The notes under the pieces: model-generated
Databases searched by the model: none
What the model was told of the DNA's origin: nothing
What the model saw: the letters and a program-made list of their open reading frames with translations, nothing else
Shown: positions 52,900 to 62,083 of the stretch, one piece after another
How positions within the stretch are numbered: the first letter of the stretch is position 1
Layout of the letters: the number at the start of each line of letters is the position of its first letter
From: Cupriavidus pauculus
GTDB taxonomy: Bacteria > Pseudomonadota > Gammaproteobacteria > Burkholderiales > Burkholderiaceae
DNA: 64,000 nt
Assembly: GCF_008693385.1 (NCBI RefSeq)
Contig: NZ_CP044067.1
Coordinates: forward strand, 62,001 to 126,000
Reading direction: 5' to 3'
Made by a program: the position numbers and the translations under genes

Positions 52900-53581
52900 A
52901 CGCAGGGCGGCGCGTCCGCGCCGGTTTCTGCACGGCCGCCTCGGCGCGCATCGCATCGAGGATGGCCTCGCTCTTGTGCATCAGGTGTGTCTTCAGAATG
53001 CTGGCCATGGCTGCCGCATCGCGGCGCTGCAGCGCATTGAGCATGCCTTCATGCTCGGCCATCGCGCGCGACCAGATCTCTTCGGTCATTGGCGAATCGA
53101 AGCGAATGCGACGAATGCGCGCGTTCAGCTGCGCGTACTGCGTCTGCAGTATGGGGTTGTGCGTGGCCGCGACGATCGCTTCGTGAATCCGCCGATTGGC
53201 ATCGTAGTAGGGCGCCAGATCGCGCGCGCGGAATGCGGTCCGCAGGTCTTCATGCACGGCTTCCAGCGCGGCGAGCGCCGCCGGTTCGATGCGCTTGCAG
53301 GCCTGCTCTCCGGCCAGCGCTTCCAGCGCGCCGGCGACGGCGAACAACCCGTCCACCTCCTCCAGCGTCAACACGTGCACGCGCGCGCCGCGGTTGGGCA
53401 GCAGTTCCACATGCCCCTCGGCGGCGAGCACCTTCAATGCCTCGCGCAACGGCGTCCGGGACACGCCGAACCGTTCGCATAGCTCGGCTTCGGGGACCTT
53501 GGCGCCAGGCGGCACATCGCCGCGAATAAAGACTTCGCGCAGGTTGTCGAGGAGGGAGTTGTGGACGAATTCTTTGCTCAT
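52871..53581 (-). CDS. GntR-family regulator (FCD)
   Basis: 236 residues: winged helix (VPEAELCERFGVSRTPLREA) and an FCD domain with metal ligands in YYDANRRIHEAIVAATHN (D-x3-H) and later H in MAEHEGML and KTHLMHKSE. It represses or activates the divergent racemase-like/Bug operon. Four ATGCAT-type sites lie in the intergenic region and over the neighbour's start codon. The C-terminus is basic and Ala/Pro-rich (QKPARTRRPASTAPANPPA), beyond the normal family end. Confidence 0.87.
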   Translation of the reverse strand: MSKEFVHNSLLDNLREVFIRGDVPPGAKVPEAELCERFGVSRTPLREALKVLAAEGHVELLPNRGARVHVLTLEEVDGLFAVAGALEALAGEQACKRIEPAALAALEAVHEDLRTAFRARDLAPYYDANRRIHEAIVAATHNPILQTQYAQLNARIRRIRFDSPMTEEIWSRAMAEHEGMLNALQRRDAAAMASILKTHLMHKSEAILDAMRAEAAVQKPARTRRPASTAPANPPA

Positions 53582-53591
53582 AACCGCGATT

Positions 53592-53776
53592 ATGCATGCA
53601 TTTTCGGCGGTATGGATGTCAAGGCGCCGATTTTTGACCCGTGTTTACCCGATCCTGCATGCAAATGGCTTGACCGCGCGCGACGCGGACTCCTACAGTG
53701 ACATGCATTCACTTTAGCGATTAAGTGGATTTTCAACGCGATCGAATCAGGAGATAGGCTGAAAATGAATGCATTC
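53592..53776. promoter_or_regulatory. four ATGCAT-type sites between GntR and racemase-like gene
   Basis: ATGCATGCAT (53592-53601), TGCATGCA (53656-53663), ATGCAT (53703-53708) and GAATGCATTC (53767-53776). The last one is a perfect palindrome that overlaps codons 1-4 of the racemase-like gene. The first is 11 bp from the GntR start. Joint control and autoregulation by that GntR protein is the likely use. Confidence 0.55.
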
Positions 53777-54568
53777 CAACAGGGTATCCGCGAGATCGAC
53801 GGCTCGACGCACGACGCGCAGCGTTATGTGAACGCGCTGGGGCCGCGCGGCGTCATCGGCATCATGACGCCGGGCCCGAACGTCAACGTCGAGAACGAGA
53901 TGATGGACATGCGGCCGCGCGGCATCATCAACGCGGTGGACCGCTACTACGTGCCGAACCAGAAGATCGAGCAGAACGAGGATTGGTCGATCATCATGCG
54001 CAACGTCACCGCGAACCTCGACGACTCGGTGCGGCGCCTGCGGGAAGCGTTGATCGATCATCTGGTGCTGGGCATGTCCTCGCAAAGCTATATGGGCGGG
54101 GAGCGGGGCAGCTTTGCGCTGCTCGAGCATCTGGAAAAGATCTCCGGGTTGAACGTGACGATGGGCGCGCAGTCGGCGGAGCAGGCGTTCAAGCTGTGCG
54201 GTGCCAGGAAGATTGCGTTGCTGACGCCGTACTATCCGGTGATCGAGCAGAACGCGATCGACTACTTCACCGCTCGCGGATTCGAGGTGGTCCACGTGGA
54301 GGGGCTCAAGTGCAAGAGCATCATCCACGTTGCGTCGCAGACGTACGAAGAGCTTGCGGCCGCGACGATGCGCTGCGAGGCGGCAAAGCCCGATGCGATC
54401 CTGCAGCTCGGTACCAACCTTGCCTACGCCCGCGTGGCCAACGATGCCGAGAAGTGGCTGCGCAAGCCGGTGTTCGCATCGGGTCCGGTGATCTACTGGT
54501 CCGCGCTGCGAAAGATGGGCATCAAGGACCAGATCGACGGGTTCGGCAGCCTGATGTCACATCACTGA
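53765..54568 (+). CDS. Asp/Glu racemase / maleate isomerase / arylmalonate decarboxylase-like protein
   Basis: 267 residues of the Asp/Glu-racemase superfamily: GVIGIMTPGPNVNVENEMMD at the start, DHLVLGMSSQSYMGG, LCGARKIALLTPYYPVIEQ and DAILQLGTNLAYARVANDAE. In family members one or two cysteines do the proton transfer, at the equivalents of MSSQ and QLGT. Both seem to be replaced here (S and L), so a normal racemase reaction is unlikely and the enzyme may use another chemistry. AGGAGATAGGCTGAAA precedes ATG 53765. It is followed after 27 bp by a Bug receptor. Substrate unknown. Confidence 0.75.
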   Translation: MNAFQQGIREIDGSTHDAQRYVNALGPRGVIGIMTPGPNVNVENEMMDMRPRGIINAVDRYYVPNQKIEQNEDWSIIMRNVTANLDDSVRRLREALIDHLVLGMSSQSYMGGERGSFALLEHLEKISGLNVTMGAQSAEQAFKLCGARKIALLTPYYPVIEQNAIDYFTARGFEVVHVEGLKCKSIIHVASQTYEELAAATMRCEAAKPDAILQLGTNLAYARVANDAEKWLRKPVFASGPVIYWSALRKMGIKDQIDGFGSLMSHH

Positions 54569-54595
54569 GCGGCAGCCAGCACGAGGAGACGGGAC

Positions 54596-55567
54596 GTGAA
54601 ACACATCCAACGGATCGTGCTGGCAGCCGCCCTCGGGCTGCTGACCGGCGCGACATATGCGCAGGACACTTATCCCGCGAAGCCCATCACGCTGCTGGTC
54701 GGCTTCGCGCCGAGCGGCGGCACCGACATCATTGCGCGGCAGCTGGGGCAGAAGCTTGGCGAGATCTTGAAGCAACCCGTGGTCATCGAAAACCGAGCGG
54801 GTGCCAGCGGCACGATCGCGGCCACGGCGGTCGCGCGGGCGAAGCCCGATGGCTATACGCTGCTGCTCGGGCATGTCAGTTCCAACGCGATGGTCCCGGC
54901 CATCACGCCGAAGCTGCCCTACGACCCCGAGAAGGACTTCACGCCGATCGTGCTGATCGGCACGGTGCCGCAGGTGATCGTCGTGCCGGCCAGCTCCCCG
55001 GCAAAGACGCTGGCGGACTTTATCGCGATGAGCAAGGCGAAGAAGGGGGCGGTGAACTATGCCTCGTCGGGTGTCGGCACGCAGCAGCATTTCGCCGCGG
55101 AGCTGTTCCAGTCGGCGACGGGCGCGACCATGACACATGTGCCGTACAAGGGCAGCGGCGCGGCGCTGACGGATCTGCTGAGCGGGCAGGTAGACGTGAA
55201 CTTCGACACGGTGCCCACGGTGCTCCAGTACATCCGCAGCGGCCGCCTGCGCGCGCTGGCCGTCACGACGCCCACACGAGTCGCGTCGCTCCCCGATGTG
55301 CCAACGGTCGCGGAGTCGGGCATCCCCGGATTTGCGATCAGCGCCTGGTACATGCTGATGGGCCCGCCCAACCTGCCGGACAGCATTCGCGACACCCTGA
55401 ACCATGCCGCCAACGATGCGCTGAAATCGCCCGACCTGCGGGAGAAACTCGGCGCGCTGAGTACCGAGATCAGCGGCGGGACATCGGCGTCGGCGCGCGA
55501 CTACCTGAAGGCGGAGGTCATACGCTGGCAGCGCATTGCGGCGGAGAAGAAGATCGTGGCGGAGTGA
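54596..55567 (+). CDS. Bug-family (TctC-like) solute-binding receptor
   Basis: 323 residues from GTG 54596, with AGGAGACGGGAC ahead. The signal peptide ends near TYAQ, then YPAKPITLLVGFAPSGGTDI, VVIENRAGASGTIAAT, GTQQHFAAELFQSATG, VPYKGSGAALTDLLSGQV and DVPTVAESGIPGF. It forms an operon with the racemase-like enzyme under GntR control, so its ligand is probably that enzyme's substrate, a dicarboxylate or aryl malonate type acid. No TctAB genes accompany it. Confidence 0.9.
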   Translation: MKHIQRIVLAAALGLLTGATYAQDTYPAKPITLLVGFAPSGGTDIIARQLGQKLGEILKQPVVIENRAGASGTIAATAVARAKPDGYTLLLGHVSSNAMVPAITPKLPYDPEKDFTPIVLIGTVPQVIVVPASSPAKTLADFIAMSKAKKGAVNYASSGVGTQQHFAAELFQSATGATMTHVPYKGSGAALTDLLSGQVDVNFDTVPTVLQYIRSGRLRALAVTTPTRVASLPDVPTVAESGIPGFAISAWYMLMGPPNLPDSIRDTLNHAANDALKSPDLREKLGALSTEISGGTSASARDYLKAEVIRWQRIAAEKKIVAE

Positions 55568-55635
55568 GGGGGCGGGCGAGCGTGTCCGGGCTTGGCATAA
55601 TGGCTCGACAACATCAAGCGCTGGCTGATTTGATC

Positions 55636-56916
55636 CTATGTGCGCTCGGCAAACCATTCACTGTAGGCGAACGCCGTGCGCGCATCGGCAATCAGCCGGT
55701 CCAGACGTGCGGCGTCCTCGCTGATAGGCATCGCGGCCTGGCGGAGCATCGATTCCCAACGGCTGGCCACGAGGATTGCGGTGGCAGAGATCCAGTCTGC
55801 GGCGGTATCGGTGTCCACCCCGAAATGCGATGCGGCGTCGATCAATCGTGCCGCGCTTGTGCGGCTGCTACCGTCCTTGCCTGTTGCCATGGCGAGTGCG
55901 GGTCCTTCGCCGATCGGCTGCGAAACAATGTTCGCCGCGGGCGTGATATCGAACGCCGGCGACAGGTGCCAGCCTTTCTCCAGGGAGCCGTCGTGCAGCA
56001 GGCCATGGTTGAGCGGATGATCGTCGATGTTGCCGACCAGCGCGTTGAACACCATGCGTTGCCAAAGTTCGCGCAGTTGCCGCGGCAGATCATCCCGGCC
56101 TCTCGCCCATACGCGCAGGCGATCGCCGAAGGCGAGATACGACCGGTGAGGGTCGCCGCGCACGGCATCGAGCCGTAAGCCGAGTACCGTATGGGCGCTC
56201 GCGTAGAGCTTGCGCTGTGGTCGATAGGGATCTCCAGCTCTATCGAAACGCTCGGCCAGCAATACCTGATGCGATCCAAACGTGACCAGTTCCACTGGGG
56301 CGACGTCGAGGCCCGCCGCTCGCGCAAGTTCCATCGTCACGAATTCGCGCGCGGGCAACGCAGGGCGGTCGCCGCGATCCTGCATCTTTGCAAGCCAGAG
56401 GCGACCGTCATGCACTAGTGTCGTCTTTGGACGCTCCCCACCAGCACTGGTCGCAAGATCCTCGTTCAATCGGCGCAATGCCCTGCTCGACGGCGCCGCG
56501 GCATCGAGTTCCTCCACCAGCGGTCGGAGTTCGTCGAGTCCTTTCGGCCGCCACGCGAGCTTGCGTTCGATATCGATGCATGCCTCGACCGCGCCGACGC
56601 CATCGGGCACCCCGAGTTCCAGAAGCTGCAGGGCACTCAGCGGGGTGCCCGCTTGTGCGGCGAGTCTGTCCGCACCGTATCCGGCGGGTTTCGCATCGCG
56701 TATGACGCCGGGCAAGCCGTCGGCACCGCGAATGGCGATTCCGCGGGCGCTACGTACCGGGCGAAGTTCGAGAGGGTCGAGGGGCCGTGCCTCGGCGCGA
56801 TCGAGATAGTCGGCACAGTATGCGAAGCGAGACGATGCCCGGTCGACAGTCAGGTCTGCCGCATGCAATGGCGCGTCCTGACCCGGTGGCCACGCCCAGA
56901 TCGGTACGGTCGCCAT
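55636..56916 (-). CDS. hipA: HipA-type serine/threonine kinase toxin
   Basis: 426 residues. The activation and P-loop-like part SAGGERPKTTLVHDG, the ATP-binding Lys in RLWLAKMQDRGD, the catalytic loop VGNIDDHPLNHGLL (N-x-D-D-H-x3-N) and the metal site FDITPAAN are all kept, so the kinase looks active. HipA kinases phosphorylate GltX or related targets and cause dormancy. The ATG at 56916 shares one base with the hipB stop, which couples translation. The N-terminal subdomain of about 85 residues is shorter than in E. coli HipA. Partner antitoxin is directly upstream. Confidence 0.87.
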   Translation of the reverse strand: MATVPIWAWPPGQDAPLHAADLTVDRASSRFAYCADYLDRAEARPLDPLELRPVRSARGIAIRGADGLPGVIRDAKPAGYGADRLAAQAGTPLSALQLLELGVPDGVGAVEACIDIERKLAWRPKGLDELRPLVEELDAAAPSSRALRRLNEDLATSAGGERPKTTLVHDGRLWLAKMQDRGDRPALPAREFVTMELARAAGLDVAPVELVTFGSHQVLLAERFDRAGDPYRPQRKLYASAHTVLGLRLDAVRGDPHRSYLAFGDRLRVWARGRDDLPRQLRELWQRMVFNALVGNIDDHPLNHGLLHDGSLEKGWHLSPAFDITPAANIVSQPIGEGPALAMATGKDGSSRTSAARLIDAASHFGVDTDTAADWISATAILVASRWESMLRQAAMPISEDAARLDRLIADARTAFAYSEWFAERT

Positions 56917-57224
56917 CAGCCTTCTCCCAGTTGTCGCGTTGCGAAAGCAACGAACTCGGGGTCGTTCTGCGGCGCCAGCAGGTCTTCCAACTGATCCAGA
57001 AGCCCCAACCCCTGAAGCACCTTGAGCAGGTTGCCGGTCGATACGCCATCGCCGCCGTTTTCGATCGTGCGGAGGGTCGATAACGAGACGTCGGAAAAAT
57101 GGGCCAGCTGCTCCTGCGTCATTTCGCGGACCTTGCGGGCGCTCACCACGCGGGTGCCCAGACGCTCCAGCGCGGTCTGCACGAGAACGGGGGTGTGCTT
57201 CGGTGGGCGGCGAGGCGGGCTCAT
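56916..57224 (-). CDS. hipB: HipB-type XRE antitoxin
   Basis: 102 residues: a Pro/Lys-rich tail (SPPRRPPKHTP), then a Cro/C1-type helix-turn-helix (MTQEQLAHFSDVSLSTLRTI, GVSTGNLLKVLQGLGL). The protein neutralises HipA and represses the operon. ATG 57224 or GTG 57227 may be used; neither has a good ribosome site. A 54-bp symmetric operator lies just upstream (57243-57296). First gene of the pair. Confidence 0.85.
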   Translation of the reverse strand: MSPPRRPPKHTPVLVQTALERLGTRVVSARKVREMTQEQLAHFSDVSLSTLRTIENGGDGVSTGNLLKVLQGLGLLDQLEDLLAPQNDPEFVAFATRQLGEG

Positions 57225-57242
57225 CACCGAAGTCTAGATAGC

Positions 57243-57296
57243 AATCGCCATAATATCAACGATTTATGGCAAAAAATCGTTGACGGTATGGCGATT
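57243..57296. promoter_or_regulatory. 54-bp nested palindrome, hipBA operator
   Basis: Outer arms AATCGCCATA (57243-57252) and TATGGCGATT (57287-57296) and inner arms TCAACGATT (57256-57264) and AATCGTTGA (57275-57283) are all perfect, and both pairs share the same centre, 57269.5. Only three base pairs between inner and outer arms do not match. Starts 18 bp before the hipB ATG. Confidence 0.75.
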
Positions 57297-57337
57297 ATAA
57301 GGCGTTGTAAGCCTCATAAGGCACATGCATCTCGAGG

Positions 57338-58567
57338 TTACTCGAACCGATGCGCCGCCAGTTCCAGTGTCTCCGCCATCTGGGCCGAGTTCATCTGGAA
57401 GCGGACCACGCGGTTGATGTCCGGGGCGTACCACGCCGTGGCCGAGTAGGGGGAGCTGACAGTGCCGCCGCCGCCGTTGATGACGCGTTGGACGTAGCCG
57501 CGATAGGTGATGCGGATGGTGCGGAACTGGCCGGCGGGTGTGGAGATGTCGGATTCGCTGCTGGCGATGCCGTCGATGTTCGTCAGCGTGCCGCCCGCCT
57601 GCTTGTACGAGAGTTTCCAGCGCTGGCCGACCTTTACGCCCGCGGGGACCCAGCCCGTCGGGGGCGATGCCGCGTCGAACTCGCCGCCGGCGGGCGTGAC
57701 GATGCGTTCGAGGCTGCCGTCGGGGCGTTCGATGCGGCCGCCCTGGTTGATGATTACGCGGTCGGCTTCGATGCGGTCCACGCGGTATCTCACTTCCGAC
57801 TGGCGGCGCGTCAGATTGTCCGTCAGTACGTATTGCCAGACCTCGCCGACGCGTGGCGAGCCGTCCGATGCGGCGGCTTGCGGGGCAACCGGGGCGCCGG
57901 CCGCACCGGTGCCGCGTGCCGAGTCATTCGCGGAAGGCTGATAGTTTGCCAGCGCCGTCGCGCCGCGCGCGTTGATATCGCGCACCCATGCGGCGGGTAC
58001 CGCGCGCTGGCGTGGCGGCGGATTGCCTGCGGACGACAGGAGGATGCCAACCAGTCGGCCGCCGTCGTCGAACAGCGCACCACCGTTGGCCGCCGCATCC
58101 TGCGGTACCGCCAGCTCGATGCTCGACAGCTTGTAGTCCGTCCCCGCCTGCAGTCCGGTGACCGCCGATTCGCGCACCGCGACCGCGCCGCCGGCCACGG
58201 ATGCCAGCACCATCTTCTGGCCGAGCGTCGGCGCCGTGTTGCCCGCGGCGAGGGTCACGCCCGTGCCCGGCAGGTTCGGCACCTTGAGCAGGCAGAGATT
58301 GCGTTCGACATCGGGCGCGGCGAGCGTGGCCTCGTAGGAAACGTTGTCGCGCACGACGGCAATCGATCGCGCGCCGGCGAGCGCATTGCATGCCGTCACC
58401 ACCTGGTTCTGGCCGATGACGACGCCAGAGGTATTGGCGATGGCATTCCCCTGCGCGCCAGCCGCGCGGACCGCGTAGACGTTGGTCGTGATCTGTTCCA
58501 GGCCGATGGCGCTGGCTGGCGTGGCGGTGGCCGCGAGCGCGGCGAGCAGCAGGGTGCGGTGAGACAT
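57338..58567 (-). CDS. trypsin-like serine protease homologue, likely inactive
   Basis: 409 residues with a signal peptide (to ASA), then a DegP/trypsin-like fold: NTSGVVIGQNQVVTACNALA (expected His of TxxHV replaced), LAAPDVERNLCLLKVP (Asp region present) and AANGGALFDDGGRLVGILLS (expected GNSGGP Ser replaced by NGGA). The second half (residues 230-409) is a separate strand-rich domain, VGEVWQYVLTDNLTRRQSEV to VRFQMNSAQMAETLELAAH. It may bind peptides or a partner and not cut them. It is monocistronic, after the hipBA operator region on the same strand. Confidence 0.8.
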   Translation of the reverse strand: MSHRTLLLAALAATATPASAIGLEQITTNVYAVRAAGAQGNAIANTSGVVIGQNQVVTACNALAGARSIAVVRDNVSYEATLAAPDVERNLCLLKVPNLPGTGVTLAAGNTAPTLGQKMVLASVAGGAVAVRESAVTGLQAGTDYKLSSIELAVPQDAAANGGALFDDGGRLVGILLSSAGNPPPRQRAVPAAWVRDINARGATALANYQPSANDSARGTGAAGAPVAPQAAASDGSPRVGEVWQYVLTDNLTRRQSEVRYRVDRIEADRVIINQGGRIERPDGSLERIVTPAGGEFDAASPPTGWVPAGVKVGQRWKLSYKQAGGTLTNIDGIASSESDISTPAGQFRTIRITYRGYVQRVINGGGGTVSSPYSATAWYAPDINRVVRFQMNSAQMAETLELAAHRFE

Positions 58568-58781
58568 GCGGATAGATGCGGAATATTCTTTGTCGTGGGC
58601 TCGCCCGCACTGCGGCGGGTCGCGCGTAATGTATCAAGCCGGACAAACCGGCAGGCCCCCGCGAAGGAGGGGTGGCGGTAACCGTCCCGGCACGGACCGC
58701 ATTTGCATCGTCGGAAACCTTCGTGGACCCGTGGCGGCGTGCTGCCTAGACTGGGCGCTTCCCTGACTCAGTGCCGCCAAC

Positions 58782-59597
58782 ATGAAACGACGCCACGTTC
58801 TTGCCTCGATTGCCCTCGCCCTTGCCGCAGTCGCCACGACCACCGCCGCCCACGCCCAGCGCGCCGACCGCCCGCTCAAGGTCGGTGTGCGGGGCGGCGT
58901 GGACGAGGAGATCTGGGAGGTGGTCACCCGCGTGGCAGAGAAGCAGGGTCTCAAGGTGCAGACGATCATCATTACGGGCACCGCCAGCCCCAACGAGGCG
59001 CTGAACAACGGCGACCTCGATGCCAACTCGTTCCAGCACATCCCGTTCCTGCGGGACCAGATCAAGCAGCGTGGCTACAAGATCGTCGATGTCGGCCATA
59101 CGCTGATCTCGCCCATCGCGTTCTACTCGAAGAAGTACAAGTCGCTCGATGCGCTGCCCAACGGCGCGCGCATTGGCCTGCCGAACGATCCGAGCAACCA
59201 GACACGCGCGCTCGTGATCCTGCGCGACAAGGGCCTGATCAAGCTGCGCGACGGTTTCGATCCGTTCACCGGTACCGTGGGGCTGGCGGACATCACCGCG
59301 AACCCGAAGAAGTTCGAGTTCATCGAGACCGCCGGCGTGGTGCAGCCGCGCGCGCTGCCGGACGTCGATGCCGCGGCCATCGTGAATACATTCGCCTATC
59401 AGGCCGGACTGATCGCCACGCGCGATGGCATTGCCGTGGAGAAGAAGGAGAACAACCCGTACGTCAACGTGATCGCGGTGCGCGAGAAGGACAAGGCCGC
59501 GCCTTGGGTCGCGCCGCTGGTCAAGGCCTACCACTCCGACGAAGTGCGCCAGTTCATCCTGACCAAGTTCCAGGGCTCGGTGATCCCGGCGTTCTGA
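58782..59597 (+). CDS. metQ: MetQ-type methionine-binding protein
   Basis: 271 residues with a signal peptide ending AHAQ and the NlpA/MetQ fold: LKVGVRGGVDEEIWEVVTRV, ANSFQHIPFLRDQIKQRGYK, IGLPNDPSNQTRALVILRD and VVQPRALPDVDAAAIVNTFA. Unlike classic MetQ there is no lipobox cysteine, so it is a free periplasmic protein, as in many beta-proteobacteria. First gene of the metQNI operon, 6 bp before metN. D-methionine, methionine or another sulfur or amino acid could be the ligand. Confidence 0.88.
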   Translation: MKRRHVLASIALALAAVATTTAAHAQRADRPLKVGVRGGVDEEIWEVVTRVAEKQGLKVQTIIITGTASPNEALNNGDLDANSFQHIPFLRDQIKQRGYKIVDVGHTLISPIAFYSKKYKSLDALPNGARIGLPNDPSNQTRALVILRDKGLIKLRDGFDPFTGTVGLADITANPKKFEFIETAGVVQPRALPDVDAAAIVNTFAYQAGLIATRDGIAVEKKENNPYVNVIAVREKDKAAPWVAPLVKAYHSDEVRQFILTKFQGSVIPAF

Positions 59598-59603
59598 TCC
59601 GCC

Positions 59604-60455
59604 ATGTCCAATCTGCAAACAAGCGACCCGCATATCGTTTTCGACCGCATCGGCAAGACGTATGCGGGCGCCCCTGCGCCCGCACTGGCCGAGATCTCCT
59701 TCAGCGTCGCGCGCGGCGAGATGTTCGGCATCATCGGCCGCAGCGGCGCGGGGAAATCCACGCTGCTGCGGACCATCAATATGCTGGAGCGGCCCGATAC
59801 CGGACGCGTATCGATCGACGGCCGCGATATCGGCGTGCTGGACGACGATGGGCTCGTGGGTTTGCGCCAGCGCATCGGCATGATCTTCCAGCACTTCAAC
59901 CTGCTGTCGGCGAAGACCGTGTTCGAGAACGTGGCGCTGCCGCTCCGTGTGGCCGGCGTGCCGGCGAAGGACATCGCGCCGCGTGTCAACGAGGTGCTGG
60001 CGCTGGTCGGCCTCGAGGGCAAGGCAAAGGTCTACCCCGCAAAGCTGTCGGGCGGCCAGAAGCAGCGCGTGGGCATCGCCCGGGCACTGGTCAATCATCC
60101 CGAGATTCTGCTTTGCGACGAGGCCACGTCCGCGCTCGATCCGGAGACCACCGAGCAGATCCTCGCGCTGCTGCGCGATATCCATCGCAAGATCGGCCTC
60201 ACCGTCGTGCTGATCACGCACGATATGGCCGTGATCCGCGAGGCATGCGATCGCGTGCTTGTGCTCGATCATGGGCGCATCGTCGAACAGGGCACCGTGT
60301 GGGACGTCTTCACCGAGCCACGCGCCGAGGCGACCATCGCATTGCTGCGCCCGTTGCGTCCCCTTCGCCCCCCACGGCCGGCGCAAGGCCGTGAACCGCA
60401 TCCATCCGCCACACCGCAACCGGAGGCCCCACGCCATGTGGCTGCCAGTCTTTGA
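59604..60455 (+). CDS. metN: MetN-type ABC ATPase
   Basis: 283 residues: Walker [14 protein letters not shown]-loop [15 protein letters not shown], signature [15 protein letters not shown], Walker [19 protein letters not shown] and H-loop ITHDMAV. It lacks most of the C-terminal ACT-like regulatory domain of E. coli MetN (about 343 residues), ending with a Pro/Arg-rich tail, so transinhibition by methionine is probably lost. Six bases separate it from metQ and its end overlaps metI by 20 bp. Confidence 0.88.
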   Translation: MSNLQTSDPHIVFDRIGKTYAGAPAPALAEISFSVARGEMFGIIGRSGAGKSTLLRTINMLERPDTGRVSIDGRDIGVLDDDGLVGLRQRIGMIFQHFNLLSAKTVFENVALPLRVAGVPAKDIAPRVNEVLALVGLEGKAKVYPAKLSGGQKQRVGIARALVNHPEILLCDEATSALDPETTEQILALLRDIHRKIGLTVVLITHDMAVIREACDRVLVLDHGRIVEQGTVWDVFTEPRAEATIALLRPLRPLRPPRPAQGREPHPSATPQPEAPRHVAASL

Positions 60456-61092
60456 CAAGTACGTAAAAGCTTTCGGCGAGACGCTGCTGATGACGGGCGC
60501 CGCCTGCGCGGTGGTGTTCGTCGCCGGCATGGCGCTCGCGCTTGTGCTGACCGTGACCGCGCCGCGAGGCCTGGCGCCGCGTCCGCGCCTGCACCGCGTG
60601 CTGTCCGTGCTCGTGAACATGTTCCGCGCGATCCCGTTCATCATCCTGCTCGTCGCGATGCTGCCGGTAACGCGCATGATCGTGGGCACGACCATGGGCA
60701 CCTGGGCCGCCGTCGTCCCGCTGAGCGCGCATCTGATTCCGTTCTTCGCGCGCGTATCGCAGGTCGCGCTCAACGAGATCGATCCCGGGCTCGTGGAGGC
60801 CGCGCGGGCGATGGGCTGCCGCCGCTGGCATATCGTGCGACACGTGCTGTTGCCGGAAGCCTTGCCGGCGCTGCTCGGCGGCGCCACGGTGACCGTGATC
60901 GCGATGATCGGGTCGTCGGCGATGGCCGGCGCCGTCGGCGCGGGCGGCCTCGGCGATCTGGCCATCCGGTATGGATACGAGCGCTACGAGACGGCGGTGA
61001 TGTTCAATGTGATCGTCATTCTCGTGGCACTCGTCACGCTCGTGCAGTTCAGTGGCGAACGGCTGGCGCGGCACTTCGATCGCAGACGCTGA
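60436..61092 (+). CDS. metI: MetI-type ABC permease
   Basis: 218 residues, five membrane segments, with the permease-ATPase contact loop [20 protein letters not shown] (EAA motif) and family parts [20 protein letters not shown] and [20 protein letters not shown]. The start ATG 60436 with GGAGGCCCCAC gives an overlap with metN by 20 bp. The protein completes a full MetQNI importer. It converges with the TauD gene, two bases from its end. Confidence 0.88.
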   Translation: MWLPVFDKYVKAFGETLLMTGAACAVVFVAGMALALVLTVTAPRGLAPRPRLHRVLSVLVNMFRAIPFIILLVAMLPVTRMIVGTTMGTWAAVVPLSAHLIPFFARVSQVALNEIDPGLVEAARAMGCRRWHIVRHVLLPEALPALLGGATVTVIAMIGSSAMAGAVGAGGLGDLAIRYGYERYETAVMFNVIVILVALVTLVQFSGERLARHFDRRR

Positions 61093-61093
61093 T

Positions 61094-62083
61094 TCAGCTG
61101 GCCGCGCCGTGCGAGGCGAGCACCGGATCGCCTTCCACGGCCACCGACGCACGGCCATCGGGCCCTACCGGCACATCGCCGACGAGCGTCACGCGATAGA
61201 GCTGCCGATCGAAGTCGAGATCGAAGATATCGGTCGGCGCCAGATGCGCGGTGGACCGGTTGTCCCAGAACGCGAGGCTGCCCGGCTCCCACTTGAAACG
61301 CACCGTGAACTCGGGGCGTATCGCATGTTCCCAGAGTAATTCCAGAATCTGCTGGCTTTCGCGAGGCGCGAGGTCCTTGACCGATTTCAGGAAGGACGGG
61401 CTGACGTAGAGCGCGCGCTCGCCTGTTTCCGGATGCACGCGCACGAGCGGATGCTCGCTGACGAGCGACGCGCGATTGACCAGCGCGTCGAACTCGCGCG
61501 TGCCGCTGGCGCCGGCCGGGGCCGTAAAGCGATGAATGCCGCGCAGCCCATCGACAAACGCGCGCAGCGGCGCCGACAGCGCCTGATAGGCGGCGACGAG
61601 GTTGGTCCATTGCGTGTCGCCGCCATACGGCGGGATGGTCACGCCGCGCAGGATCGATGCGGCGGGCGGATTGACCGCGGCCGTCACGTCGGTGTGCCAG
61701 CCGGTCCAGGGCCGCACGTTCGTCTGGCCCTGAAAGCGGTTGGCCTTGCGATGCTTGCCGATCGAGTACACCTCGGGGTGCCCCTCCACATGGCCGAACA
61801 CGGGGTGTCCCACGGTCAGCTCGCCGAATTGCCGCGCGAACGCGACCTGCGTATCGTGCGTCAGCGGCTGGTCGCGGAAGAACACGACCTTCCAGCGCAG
61901 CAGCGCGCGGCGAATCGCGGCGACCTGCGCGGCGGGGAGCGGTTGCGTGAGGTCGGCGCCATGAATCTCCGCGCCGATATGCGCGGACAGCGGGGCGATG
62001 CGAAGCCCTGCCTGGGCGGCGCCCAGATCCGCATCGCCGGGGGCGTCGGACAGGTCGGTGGCGGCGAGTTGGGTCTGTGTCAT
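61094..62083 (-). CDS. TauD/TfdA-type Fe(II)/2-oxoglutarate dioxygenase
   Basis: 329 residues with the 2-His-1-carboxylate facial triad: H130 and D132 in TGWHTDVTAAVN and H280 in STAHLAPTDIFD; the 2-oxoglutarate Arg is in DFDRQLYRVTLVGD. It hydroxylates carbon next to a sulfonate, sulfate or ether and releases the group. It lies at the end of an operon with two Opp/Dpp-type ATPases and faces metQNI. Together these suggest organosulfur scavenging, although the true substrate is unknown. ATG 62083 with GAGGT; overlaps the ATPase stop by four bases. Confidence 0.87.
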   Translation of the reverse strand: MTQTQLAATDLSDAPGDADLGAAQAGLRIAPLSAHIGAEIHGADLTQPLPAAQVAAIRRALLRWKVVFFRDQPLTHDTQVAFARQFGELTVGHPVFGHVEGHPEVYSIGKHRKANRFQGQTNVRPWTGWHTDVTAAVNPPAASILRGVTIPPYGGDTQWTNLVAAYQALSAPLRAFVDGLRGIHRFTAPAGASGTREFDALVNRASLVSEHPLVRVHPETGERALYVSPSFLKSVKDLAPRESQQILELLWEHAIRPEFTVRFKWEPGSLAFWDNRSTAHLAPTDIFDLDFDRQLYRVTLVGDVPVGPDGRASVAVEGDPVLASHGAAS

